Positions 45,390 to 57,010 of a DNA stretch of 64,000 nt are shown here, in pieces. The stretch lies in the NCBI GenBank assembly GCA_013180625.2, contig SNVD02000508.1, positions 1-64,000 of the forward strand. Direction: 5' to 3'. A program made the translations under genes and the position numbers. This stretch comes from Boswellia sacra (lineage: Eukaryota > Streptophyta > Magnoliopsida > Sapindales > Burseraceae). Below the pieces are notes generated by a model. The model searched no databases and was not told the DNA's origin. It saw only the letters and a list, made by a program, of their open reading frames with translations. Position 1 is the first letter of the stretch; every line of letters starts with the position of its first letter.

Positions 45390-47935
45390 CACTACAAGAA
45401 TTTTTCTCATATTTGGCACTCTTGTATTTTTTTATTTGGCGATTTAAAAAAAATGCCAATTATAACACATAATCAAAAGTCAAATGTGCTTTCTCTATAT
45501 ATTTGACACATTTTGTCTTTACTTTAATTACATATTTATCATACTTTTAAACGAGTAACAAATATATACAAATAATAATATACCCTACCCTCTCCATCTC
45601 TCTCACTTTCATTTTTCACTTTCACTTTCTTTCCTGCCCTAGTCGCGCCTCACTTTTGCTCACTTCTTCTATCATCGATACATCAGCAGCACACCTCCTC
45701 TCTCAAGCCCTTACTCTCTCTTACAGTGCTTAAACTGCAATAGCAAGTACAATCACCATCGTAGTTATGGTCATCGTTTCCTCTTAAGCATGTTACGAAG
45801 TCTAATTTTGACTCCACGGTCAACTCGCTCAGATACCGCATTTGAGTTATAGATTGCATCGTCTATTCATCGGACATTTGATCTTCAAAACTCAAAGGTA
45901 AATCCAATTTATCTGCTCAGATTCACAATTTCTTGAATTCCATCATAACCAATTATGTTTCTACGATTCTCTATTGTCTCATCTTGTTATTCTCATATCT
46001 ATTCTTGTTGCTATTCCTTGACTCTTGATCTCTGAGTTATAAATATTGAGGTTGTATTTGTTTGGGTTTTCGATTGATTTCGAACGCCAGTTTGTTTTGT
46101 AGTAAATGATAACATAATTTGTACAAATAAGTTGAAAAATGTTGTCGGTTCATGTACTGATTAACCTACTTAATCTGTTGTAAGGTAGCACTTGTTTTTG
46201 CGTTAAATTTGTTTGATGAATGTATCCAATCTAGAAACCTAACTGTATCTTTTGACTTGTGGAATTGAGGATTGTAAGATTAAAAAAATATGGGTTTTAA
46301 ATCAATGGGTTTGATTGTTGGTGTGGTTCTAGGGTTAAGTTGGGGAATTGATGGCGTCAAAGTTGCAACAATTGTAATCCAAGGCATGCCAAGCGTCGAA
46401 TTTTCTGGCACAACATGGAACTACTTATTACAAGCAGTTGTTGGAGCAGAACAAGCAATATATTCAGGAGCCACCTACTATGGAGAAGTGTAACTTGTTA
46501 GCTAAACAATTGTTTTACACTCGGCTTGTAGGTCATTCTCTTTGTACCTTTTTTGTTTCTGCATTTGTTTTTTTCTTTAAGTAGTACCTGGCAGGAGTTT
46601 TAATGGCCTTGAAATGGTTCCTCATGTAGGCACCATGCCCCTTAGGATGTAGCAATTAACATTCTTTGATTTGAATTAAAAGCATACTATTAGTGGAAAA
46701 TAACATACTTGATTTTTGGTGAATTTGAGTTTTCTTGATTGATTGGCAATGTTTAAAAGGACAAGCCTGGGAGGTTTATGTCTAATTCATGGTTATCATG
46801 TGTGCTTTTAAACTTGAATTTCATAGTAAGTATTTACATATTACACATCAAGGTGTTTATAGTGCTTATTGTTGTATTTCTAAAAGGCTTTCCAGGACTG
46901 CTCAAGGCTATCCTAATTCTTGTGTTTGACCTTTTCGAAAAAGCAGAAAATTCATAATTATTCTTGTTACTTACTAGTCTAATAATTTTATTGAATCAAT
47001 AACACAACAATTCCTTACCTTTTTTGAATTATTTAAGCACAGAGCGAAGTATGTGCATGCTACAAGATTATGTATGTGAGTGCTTGTTGATAATTTGCAG
47101 GATTTACTTGACATGGTAGAGGGAACATTCTTCTCAACAAAAGCCCAAAAGGAGAGGTTCTTCAACTAAATCAATATCATTCAAGGACCTTTACAAACAT
47201 TTAGGAGGTGAAAATTGGTCTTTCTAGCTTGTTATATACCCCAATCACTCTCATGTTTTCTGATCCAAAATTTGAGAAGAAATCTAGGAACAAATAGATG
47301 ATATAATTTCTTCTTAATAAGAGCTAATATTTTGGCTTTGGCTCTCAGTAATAGTTATAAGGTTCTACGAATTCATTTGATAAATTTTGTTTTCTTCTAG
47401 CTGAGAAATGATTTGAGGACATGTTTCTCTAAAGATTTTGTTAAAGATTTCTAGACTTGGCCACTAAACGAGGAGTAGCAGAAATGATAGAATGTAGCAA
47501 AGAATGGAGAAGAGTTTATCTCAATAATTGATTTTTTTATCTCCTTTGCTAATTTACAAGCTCATATGAGCTCAAAGTAGTGTCAAGTGTCGAGTCACCT
47601 TTGCTAGTGTCAAGTGTTAATTTTTTTTTAAAAACTTGACGGCTAAAAAATGCCAAATATATTTTTTTTAATTTTGAAAACTATTATATTTGGCGGCCAA
47701 AAACCGCCAAGTATATATATTTTTTAATTTTTAAACCTATTATACTTGACGGCCAAAAACCGTCAAGTATAGTCAAGTGCATATTCGGCAGGTTAACCGA
47801 CCGTCAAATTGACTATATTTGGCGGTGCCATTTCTGGCGCTTTCAAGACCGCCAAATATATACTTTTTTGGCGGTCCAAATATATACTTATTTGGCGGTC
47901 AAAAACCGCCAAATATGAGAAAAATTCTTATAGTG
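45390..47935. mobile_element. CACTA transposon Q with captured sequence
   Basis: It starts CACTACAAGAATTTTTCTCA and ends TGAGAAAAATTCTTATAGTG, inverted with one mismatch. TSD TGA at 45,387-45,389 and 47,936-47,938. Subterminal TTGGCGGTC/GACCGCCAA repeats crowd the right end (47,630-47,930). There is no transposase. The interior has exon-like segments of an unidentified gene. Confidence 0.92.
46290..46493 (+). pseudogene. Exon-like fragment of unidentified gene inside CACTA Q
   Basis: The frame encodes about 67 residues, including LGLSWGIDGVKVATIVIQGM, VEFSGTTWNYLLQAVVGAEQ and AIYSGATYYGE, and is followed by GT. It reads like real protein rather than random translation, but I do not recognise the family. 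A second candidate exon follows a TTTGCAG at 47,100 (DLLDMVEGTFFSTKAQKERF, then a stop). The two may come from one captured gene. Confidence 0.4.
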
Positions 47936-48958
47936 TGACCTGATTAGGTTTGGTCGGGTTGATCAGGTTATGCTTGAATTGCATTAGAGAAAAACCCAAA
48001 ATCGAGTTGAAAAGATCAGGTTCGGGTTTGAGAGGGATCGGGTTGTGATCGGATTTTTTTTGACGTAACCTGATAAAATCTGAACCAGCCTATATTTTTT
48101 AAAATTAAATAATGCCACATGTCTCTATTTCATTAATTGTTAATAGTAATACAATAAACCCTAACACATCACCTTATGAAAATATAAAAACTAATTTTTC
48201 TATTTTTTTTCTCAAAGCTAGTCGCCTTTAGTCTTCTTCCTCTTATATTTTTTCTTCTCCATTTGATTTCTTCATCTTCTTCCTTCTTCACTTACAATTT
48301 CTTCTCTTCAATTTTGCCACCATCCACCATACAATCCAAAGCACAATATAATAGAACGAAAATAGCAACATAACAGCACCGATGAAACAAACTATTGAGA
48401 CAAGCCAAAACCAAGAGAGTCTACAAACATTAGGCAACATGAATCAAAAGAAACTAATGACAACCTAACATCACTACCATAATCTACAAACTTGGGAATC
48501 TTTACAGTAGATGGTATTAGCTGACAATCTATGTGAGAAAAGAAGAGCAGATTTAAAAAATCTGTTCAAGAAGAGAAGAGTAGATGAAACAAAGGCGTAT
48601 AGACTTTTGTGGTGGTATTGCTGATCTCTTTGGCAATGATGGATTTGCTCGGCTATGAAGGAGATGGAGTACTCGACATTTGAGTTTGTGACCAACATTT
48701 GCTTAGGTCTTAGGGTTTGTATTTGTTTTTTTTTTTCAGAATATTAATAAAATATATTTAAATTTTTGGAAAGAAAATAAAAAAGGTAAAATACAATTTT
48801 AGCCTTCAAACTGATCAACCTTACGACCCTCATTCGACTCGAAGTTACTAGTTATGTATCGGATTTCTTTTTTGCATCAGCTTGAGTCAGATCTAACAAA
48901 ACCCAACTCGACCCATGTGCACCCCTGTTATATTCCATTGGTATGGTATTTTTTAATT

Positions 48959-49970
48959 CCAAAAATTCAAAATATGACCCAAATTAAGGGGCTCTATTGA
49001 AAAATGATCCACTCCTATAAAATTTTGATGCCATGGTCATTTTGGATGTGAAACTACCCTAATGCCCTTCATCATTAAATAAGGCAAACAACATCTTTCC
49101 GTCCTTTCTTCTTCTTTCTTCTTCGTTCCTCGGCAAAATCTTCCTTGAACAGCACATGGTATTTTACACACAGTGTCTCACATATTTGTTGTCTAAAAAA
49201 CACATTATTAGCTTAGAAAAATGAACTAAGTTATGTTGAAGTGATTTGAATAGTTTTAATGTTAAAAAAATGGAGTTTTTTTTATAGAAAATATGGGTTC
49301 TTTGTTGAGAAAGACGACATATCGACAATCCTCTTTGTCATTGTCAATTTTTAAGCATCCTGTCAAAAACTATCCGATAGCGAAAAAAAGGTGTTGGATA
49401 CTGTCTGATTTATGTGATCGACAAAACTCCACACATTATGTCAAGTGTCAAGCACAAAATCAGACAAAGAAACCGACATTTGAGTTTTAGATTGCTTGTA
49501 ATCGATACTTAACATCCCTCATCATCGAGTGTCGGTTACATGCAATCCGACACTCAACATATGTTCATCTAGCCTTGTTAAGTGCCGAGCGCGAAACCAT
49601 ACAGTGAATCGACACTCGTCATCGTCTACCCCCATCTATTGACTTCAAAAACCACAATTTTAACACATCTCAAGCTTTGAATCATTCATCAAACACTCCA
49701 AAAGCAACATACAACTATAACAACTTCCAAAACACAACAAATCATCTACTTCCACGTATGCATCAACAAAGGTACTTAGAAATGGAGAAGATTTGATTAT
49801 GAGTGATGGTTACAGAGGGAATGAAATGAAAACATAGTGAATGAATTAATTGCATTGTTAAGAGTATTTGGGTAATTTCTCGGCCAACAAGGCCATGACA
49901 TCAAAATTTTCTGGGAGTAGGTCATTCTTCAACTAAGCCCTTTAATTTGGGCCATATTTTGAATTTTCCC
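48959..49970. mobile_element. Mutator-like MITE, 9-bp TSD TTTTTAATT
   Basis: TSD TTTTTAATT at 48,950-48,958 and 49,971-49,979. The TIRs extend about 110 bp (CAAAATATGACCCAAATTAA on the left, matching the complement of TTAATTTGGGCCATATTTTG). The interior is non-coding, with repeated TGTCGGTT/CGACACTC strings near 49,440-49,620. Confidence 0.88.
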
Positions 49971-50078
49971 TTTTTAATTTGTCATTCATTGAGAATATTT
50001 TGGACAATATCAATTGTAATTAACAAGCATATATGTATTAGTGTATACGTATACATATTTATACTTGTATATATTATT
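49971..50078 (-). other. GLP flank fragment
   Basis: TCATTCATTGAGAATATTTT and following bases match 54,925-54,990 downstream in the GLP3 flank. The fragment lies between two Mutator-like insertions. Confidence 0.7.
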
Positions 50079-51204
50079 GGGTAATCATCACAAACTACCT
50101 CTAAGGTTTGTGCATTCATCACTAACAAACAAAGTTTGACATTTTTAATCAAACTCCACCCTAGACCTTCTATAAATACATCATAAACCACCCTTATGGA
50201 TGGATTTCGTTACTAAAACTTTAGTTTCAAAGTACAAAAACAACGTTACCCTTCTTTTTTTAATCAAACAAATACAATGTTACCCTTCTTTTTTTAATCA
50301 ATCTAAAATAATTAAACAAATGAATCTTTTAAGAATCAATATACAGTTGAAGTTGAATTTGATGACGAAACTTTGGAAAAGTGAAAAATTTTGAGAAGAG
50401 ATACAACATGTCGAGTAAATCATGGTGCCAATGTTCAGTGATGAAGAAACTAAAACAAAACGTTGCTATTTATTTATAAAATCGCTAGAGAATATCTGAG
50501 AATAAATAAGTTACTGAACTACAAATAAATCATCAATAAATTGATGTTGTCACACAATCTTACAGATAGATTGGTTAATGATTAGGATGATGATTGGGTT
50601 GCAATATTTTGGTGGTGGCACTCAACATATAACATGAAATTGAAATTGTTGGTTGGGTTGAAGAAAAAGCATGGATCAATTAGTGGTGTTACCGGTTGTG
50701 GTTTAGGAGGAGGCAACATGAGTTGTGTTGTTGGTTTGATACGGGGCTAGATGATGGTTTCGAAGCATTGAGTAGTGATGTTGCTGGATTTTGGTTTCGA
50801 AGGGGTAGCAGTAAGATGTGGTTTTTCTAGGTCTTTATTGTGTGGCTGGGATGTGGTGTTGATGTTGATGGGTGCTGCCTTGCTGAGTTACAATGTTAAT
50901 ACTGGAGGCAGATTTGGGGGTACAATTGGAGGCATCCAGATAAAATTGAATGTTTTAGTTTAGGTATTAATGATTTAGGGTTTATTTTATTATGTTCTCT
51001 TTTTAAATGGATGAAGAAGATGAACTAAATTAATAAAATCTCAATTCTAACCCTGTCATATTAGTTTAAATTAACAATTTCTATTAATAGGGGTAGGTTA
51101 TGATGCATTTTTGAAAGATTAGGGGATAGTTTGATTAAAAATGTTAGACTTTGTTTGTAAGTGATGAATTCAAAAACCTTAGGAATAGTTTGTGATGATT
51201 GCCC
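50079..51204. mobile_element. Mutator-like element, 10-bp TSD ATATATTATT
   Basis: TSD ATATATTATT at 50,069-50,078 and 51,205-51,214. TIRs of about 130 bp start GGGTAATCATCACAAACTAC and the complementary right end GTTTGTGATGATTGCCC. The interior is without a recognised gene; a Gly/Val-rich ORF at 50,775-50,963 is not credible as a gene. Confidence 0.88.
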
Positions 51205-51324
51205 ATATATTATTCGTTACTAGTTACTTATAAACAATATATATAGAGAATTTTACATGTTATTTAATTAATGTGACGAAAATGAGAAGTGTGAATTTGT
51301 GAAAATGAATTAATGGATTTGGGG

Positions 51325-52222
51325 TAGGGATGGCAAAATAACCCGGCCGGGGACCCGAAAAACCCAGACATCCGGGGCCGGGGAATTACCCAGAAAACTG
51401 AGGTAATTGGTCGGGGCCGGGGTGTGATTTTTCTGTCGGGGCCGGGGTAGAGGTGCCGTGGCCGGGGACTCGGAATTGAACCCGGGGTATACAATTAAAA
51501 TTAAAGGCTGCATCAGTTTAGTCCATCAATTTTCAATTCTTAAACATAACCCCCTAAGCCCACAAACAATTTTTCTAAATAACTCATAAAACTCTAACAA
51601 CATAGGCCCAAGCCCAGACCCAGCCCAGCCCACCTAAAATAAATTAAATGAGTTTTCAAAGTGTTGTAACGAAAGATATTTGAACTCATTCCCCCTAGTC
51701 AACATAAGAAAATGGCATGCAGCTTACCACTCGTCTGCAGCCTACGTTTGAATTAAGGGTACAACAAATTTTAATAATAAAACATAAATTAAATGAGTTT
51801 TAAAGAATGCAATTCATGAGATTCAAACCACTTCTCTACTAGAAACAATAATTAAGGGTACAACAAATTTTAATAATAAAACATAAATTAAATGAGTTTT
51901 AAAGAATGCAATTCATGAGATTCAAACCACTTCTCTACTAGAAACAATAAGGCAACAACTATGGTAGGACACCGCTGGGCTGCAACCCACTTTGCAATGA
52001 ATTCCGCATGCAATATATATATAACACAACAAAAAAAAATTCAGAATTAAAAACAAATTAAGCAACCCGGGTTTTAATCCCGGGTTTTTGGAAAACCCGG
52101 CCCCGCCCGGGGTAATCTGGCCCCGGCTCTGGGAAAAAATTTCCGAGGAATTTCCCGGGATCGGGGTTTGTAATTGGCGACCGGGGCCGGGGACGTCCTG
52201 GCCCCGGATTTTGCCATCCCTA
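51325..52222. mobile_element. Non-autonomous hAT with GC-rich ends, TSD ATTTGGGG
   Basis: Perfect 8-bp TSD ATTTGGGG at 51,317-51,324 and 52,223-52,230. Perfect 15-bp TIR TAGGGATGGCAAAAT. Subterminal 100-150 bp on both sides are CCGGGGCCGGGG-rich, while the centre is AT-rich. No ORF resembles a transposase. Confidence 0.95.
51752..51949. repeat. 99-bp tandem duplication inside hAT MITE
   Basis: The unit starting ATTAAGGGTACAACAAATTT occurs at 51,752 and 51,851; the two copies look identical. Confidence 0.95.
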
Positions 52223-52866
52223 ATTTGGGGAAAAAAAAATTAGTACTCCGCACACCTTTTTAAATGCAAAGAACACCCTTGAGAACGAATTGCAGCTCTT
52301 CCATCATTCTTAAACAACTAAATTTGTAAAGAACTGTAAATTAATACTTTTTAATATGATTGCCTATGTTTGATTTGAATTTGTGGTGGTTTTCTACTTT
52401 TCGTGAAAAATGAAAGGTCTCGCCCTCGACCATCTGTAGTCACTGTTGTTGTTGTTGTTGTTTTTTTTTTTTTTTTCGTGAATCTGCTATAACTTTGACT
52501 TTTATCCAACATAAAGTACTGCCACCATGAGGGAGTGAACGTCGAGGTGCGAGAGAGTTTGATTGTTCTTTAAACTTAAGTTGATGTTTCACCCCACGCT
52601 ATTAAGTTTGGTAGAAGAAGCAATTTATTTGGACAATTACAATCTTATATATGTTACACTGGCGTAGGGGACTGAAACAAAACCTCTAATTAAACAAAGC
52701 ATGCACTATAAATAATTTGTTTCTTACAATCAGAATCAGTAGATAAACAAACAAGGCTATTACTGATACATTAACGGGGCACTCTGTTAACAAATCAAGA
52801 CAGGCACAGACTTAATCAAGAAACAATGTGGCCACTGGGTGAATAAGCAAATGTGTATATAGTCGT
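52223..52866 (-). other. 3' flank of GLP3
   Basis: From about 52,590 this matches the 3' flanks of GLP1 and GLP2 (AAACAAAGCATGCACTATAA near 52,693). 52,223-52,590 is AT-rich, with a GTT/T run at 52,440-52,480. No other gene is seen. Confidence 0.7.
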
Positions 52867-53730
52867 CTAAAACTGATCCTGTAGCTGACTAATCACATTC
52901 TTGTCGACTTGGAAAGCTTTTGCAAGGATGTCATCAGATATGTCAGGCTTAGAACCAAAGATTGCGTTAGCAACTGTGACGGTCCCTGGATTTTGGCTGC
53001 CAAGAGCAGCAATTGCCACAGCATCACTGTTTCCAATATTGCGCTGGAAGTGTAACAGGCCTACTGGGAAGGTAAACACATCACCCTTCTGAAGTACTTT
53101 GCTAATGAGACGATTTTCTGGGTTAGAAGTGATGAATCCAACTTCCATGCTACCTTCCACGACAGTCAATATCTCACTTGCCCTGGGGTGAGTGTGTGGA
53201 GGATTAATGCCCCATGGAGCAATGTCAATGCGAACCATTGATATGCCAAGGGTGTTAAGTCCTGGAATCTGGGCAACTGTCACTGGGGTCACTTTGGAAC
53301 CAAGTGCGTTTGATGTGTTCCCCCGTACATGTAGCCCACTGAAGTGGAAATCCTTGGCTCCAACTAACTTTGCATCCTTGCATGCAAAACCATTCACCAG
53401 CACTGCCATGGACCAAAAAGCAAGTCGTAAGAGAAAGTAAAGGAAAATTTTATCTGTTGTCATAGCGCCGTTGAATTATGGAAATGAACTTTTTTTAAAA
53501 ATTTGTTACGTACGGACCCTCCGATAAAGAGATTAGAGACTCTTAAAATTAAGGACATGAATAAATTTTACCAAAGAAATAAATATTATATATTACACAT
53601 ATCTATTACCTGAGCTCGTTATGTCTGTGACACAAAAATCTTGAAGTGGGCTATGATCTGCCAAGGAAAGGGGAAAAAGTAGTCCAAGGAATCCCAGCAA
53701 GAGAATTATTGCACTTGTTTTAGAGGCCAT
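52867..53730 (-). CDS. Germin-like protein (GLP3), intact two-exon gene
   Basis: Exon 1 is 53,730-53,610, the intron 53,609-53,403 (GT..AG, 207 bp), and exon 2 53,402-52,867. Together they encode 218 residues, the usual GLP length. Residues 1-24 are a signal peptide (cleavage after Ala24 likely). Cys33 and Cys48 form the conserved N-terminal disulfide, and Asn69-Thr-Ser is an N-glycosylation sequon. The cupin core has both germin boxes: His110, His112 and Glu117 in HTHPRASE, and His158 in [10 protein letters not shown], the four Mn ligands of germins. A KGD triplet (146-148) is present. It is therefore a secreted, apoplastic cupin. Some relatives have superoxide dismutase activity and roles in defence or cell-wall reactions, but activity here is not shown by sequence. 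All key residues are present and there is no stop or frame break. It is the third copy of a tandem array and the only intact one. Its wording resembles the plant germin-like protein subfamily 1 / GLP 2-1 type, from memory. Confidence 0.95.
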
Positions 53731-53830
53731 TTGGAGGGTAGTATAGTGTTTAAGAGAGAATTTTTTGTTTCAAGAATCTCAAAAGAACTTGAATTTTGAT
53801 GAGTGAATATGCGAGCATCAAGTTCCTCCT

Positions 53831-53840
53831 TTTATATAGA
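53831..53840 (-). promoter_or_regulatory. TATA box of GLP3
   Basis: On the minus strand CTCTATATAAAAGG lies about 105 bp upstream of the ATG, a normal place for a plant TATA box. The matching positions in GLP1 (interrupted) and GLP2 (CCTTTTGTAGAAG on +) do not have it. Confidence 0.7.
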
Positions 53841-55110
53841 GGCAGTGTCAGTGAGAGTACATATATGTGCCGTCCATTGGGTTGAAAAATTCATCATGTA
53901 TCTTAGTACGAAATTTCTGACAACATGAATACATGATATCAAACAATAATGCCTAGCAAGTTCTTCGAGCTCTTAATGATCTCCAGATGTTTATTAGACT
54001 TGTATTATGGCTCGCTTTTAGTTTGCATGAAGTTTAATTGGTCTTGAATGGGTCATTTTGTTTTGTTTTGTTTTTTTTTCTTAGCACACCAGTCAACACG
54101 GAATTAGCCTTATTATTATAGCAGAAAAACTGCATGCCTTCTCTTATCTCTTATAAGTCGCCATGCATGCAACTCCAAAATTCACTGGATCAGTCTGCTT
54201 TACATACTTGTCTTCTTATATATGTTTCTATTTTTTTTCTAAGCTTTAGACTCTCTCTTTACAATCATTTTTTATTTATACTGAAATCTATAAATACCAA
54301 TAAATAAAACAAGAAGCTGTAACGGGCAAACGTACTAAAAGATTCCATATCATGAAAAGCCATATGATTAATAATGAACCGATCACTATCATTAGGGCAT
54401 CAAAAACCCAGTCACAGGATATAGATTATGAAAAAATATTAAAGTAGAATTACTTAATGACTCATTCATATGTATGATAACGAATTGAGTGAAAATCGCC
54501 GATGATGTTTAATTAAGTTAAAATATTTAATCCTTAAATATTAAAGTAGAATTACAGGATGACTCATTCACGTACATTTGAAAGATAAAATAATAGTTTA
54601 GTGTAGTAAAGTTATAAAAAAAGAAAAAAAACAATCCAAGAGGTGTAGAAAAAGATATTTAAGTTAAGTTAAAATATTTTGTCCTTAAATTAAAAGAGTT
54701 TACAAGTGTCTTTCGTAAAACACATAAAAGTTCAAGGTTTGAGTATTTTACTGTGTCAATGCAAACTTTGACCTATTTGGACCACAAGAAAATCTTATAA
54801 TATGTTTGAATATATCCCACCCATATCTTTATGCGTACATTATATTTATGTTATTGATATAAAACTTCTCACCATTGCTTTACATATGTTATACTTAATG
54901 TTCATAGGTATCATTTTTGCTTAGTCATTCATCAAGAATATTGCCGACAATATCAATTATAACAAGCATACATACATACATACATACATATATATGGGTG
55001 TGTATTATTTGTTAGTATATGATCATAATTCTATTTCTTTTCCATATAGAATCTTACATATTATTTAATTGATATGACGAAAATGAGAATGGTTATAATG
55101 ATTGATTTCT
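53841..55110 (-). other. 5' flank of GLP3 (duplicated segment)
   Basis: The flank is collinear with the GLP1 and GLP2 upstream regions to about 54,905, and then with 49,980-50,070 and 51,215-51,290. The junction GACGAAAATGAGAA at 55,077 recurs at 51,276 and 38,950, marking the unit end. No gene is seen; upstream control elements of GLP3 would lie here. A (CATA)n run is at 54,968-54,995. Confidence 0.7.
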
Positions 55111-55131
55111 CGGATTTTTTTTTTTAAATAT

Positions 55132-56814
55132 GTGTTAACGTTTAGAATAATGATTCTTATCCCAAAATGTATCCCAAATGATATATATTCAATTAATGAT
55201 TGCTAAGTACATGTATTGATGATGCAATGATTTGCCGCATCATCTCATGATCCATCAATAAATGTGATAACATTTAAATATGTATGTTTAATAAGAGCTT
55301 AATTCATCATATTGCACTAGTAGTGTCATTAAATTCCTCAACTTAAGCATATTTATAGTCTTTGCATCTTTTGAATTAACTTCATCTTAATTTTAGTTTT
55401 TGTTACAGGTTTGATAAAATAGGCATAACTTTCTATTTGTAGATCATAATGGTGCAAATCTTGATTTATTGGAAAGCTAATTAAATTATCTACAAGATTG
55501 TATTTCACAAGAATAATGAAATTCAGGCTTTTAGTGGATCAAAAATGGGCTTGAAGTGAACCCATATACAGTTTCAACCTAGCCTGACCATGCCTCCGTA
55601 TTTTGACCATATTTCTTGATATACATATCCAAACTGTATGAATCAAAATGTTATAGAAAGCTGAGAGAAATATCTACAATTTATGAAGACATATAATCAA
55701 AATTCTAAATATTTTGATGTCGAAATTGGTGGTCAAAATCGGTGTACATGATGATCTAAATTATCAACAAGATATTTTACATTTGTTCCTTTGTAATTTG
55801 ACAAGTTTACCCTCAAATGTATCTATAAATAGAGCTGCATTGTGACCCATTAGAGCATTTTGGCTCTTGGCTGAGATCTCTTAATTTTTGATTTCTCTCT
55901 TGTGTTTTGTTCTCTTAATATTATTAATAAATCATTTTCTTCTTGCAATTTATTTCTTTCTTGCATAATATCTTGCTAAATTCTCTCTTGCTAAGGTGAA
56001 AAGGTGAAACCCTTGATATTAGAATAGGGATTTTCTAACCTTTTGATATGTGCTTAATAATCATAATCTTATGTTGTTTATTTGATAAGTCTTATATTTA
56101 TTTTCTTAATCAATCTTGACACCACTTGTAAAGTGGAGGTCTTGATCCGTTGTAGACAATCCTTGACACAACAAATGCTTAGATCCTTTCTAGCCATCGT
56201 ATGGTTCTCCCTTAATGATATAAGTCTAGTCAGGAACCTTAATTTATTATCGACATATGGTGATTGGCACATTGGATGCTTGAATCCATTTATAAAAAGT
56301 GATATAAATATTGGTAAAGAAACAAGTATAATTCATATAACTAAATTGTGCCTAAATGACATACCTTCTGATTGGAACCTCCTTGATGTATGGATTAAAA
56401 TTGAGTTATAATTGGGTTGTTTATCCTTATTTGATATATCTAGGGCGGATTCCCTAACCTTAGCTTTAATTAGTATTGTGTTAATTCCTCTTACTTGTGA
56501 ATTTTAAGTATTCTTGTTTATTGCTTATGAACTTTTTCTTTCATTTGCTATGATAGATTTTACCTCCTATTTCCATGAATGGTTTTACCACCTTTTATTT
56601 TTGTTTTACATTTGAACGGTCGGTTGTACCGTCTACCATCTTTACTTTTATTTGTTAATATCATCTTGTTAATTTTTTGAATTATTCATATCATATTTCT
56701 CATCTTTTAGTTCGTACCGCTAAATCTCATTTCTTGTGGATCAACCCCGGTCTTGCCGGGTTTATTATTTCGACACACTTATACTTGGGAGATAATCCTT
56801 TTTTGGATGTGTCA
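55132..56814 (+). repeat. 5' LTR of Ty3-type element H
   Basis: The LTR is about 1.68 kb, from near TGTGTTAACGTTTAG (left edge approximate) to GATGTGTCA. A TATA-like CTATAAATAGAGC lies at 55,823. The 3' end has TTGCCGGGTTTATTATTTCG and is followed by AGTTTT and the primer site. Same class as LTR G, but a different family. Confidence 0.75.
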
Positions 56815-56819
56815 AGTTT

Positions 56820-56841
56820 TTAGCGCCATTGCCGACGAAGG
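56820..56841 (+). other. Primer binding site of element H
   Basis: TAGCGCCATTGCCGACGAAG corresponds to the GGCGCCGTTGCCGGGGA-type site of plant Ty3 elements, mutated at several bases. Confidence 0.75.
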
Positions 56842-57010
56842 TAAAATTTGGCGTGCAAAATTGTAAGTATTCTCTTTTCTTATTATAGATCTTAATTTTT
56901 CGTTGTATGCTCATCTTTTCTTTCCTTGTCTCTTTCGAAATTGCATAAAAATTTGATCACGCACATCTAGCGGTAGACTTATTAGGAAAACATCATCTTT
57001 CCTAGAAAAC

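Larger units (their letters stand above)
45357..48927. mobile_element. hAT element hosting a CACTA transposon
   Basis: The ends are TAGGGGTGTTCAAAT and CATGTGCACCCCTG (inverted, imperfect). Flanks TTATTGTC (45,349-45,356) and TTATATTC (48,928-48,935) are an 8-bp TSD with two changes, and GLP3's uninterrupted flank supports the insertion point. After removal of the CACTA (45,390-47,935) the hAT is about 1.0 kb and non-coding. Confidence 0.7.

Noticed and set aside
50775..50963. Gly-rich 62-residue ORF
   Set aside because: Lies inside a Mutator-like element, short, no family resemblance and no gene context.
51310..52200. CpG-island-like promoter or Pro/Arg-rich ORFs
   Set aside because: The GC-rich stretches are the subterminal regions of a hAT MITE with a perfect TSD; the ORFs are compositional.
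52901..53440. Plus-strand ORFs opposite GLP3
   Set aside because: Antisense shadows of the GLP3 coding exon; the same shadows occur over GLP2.
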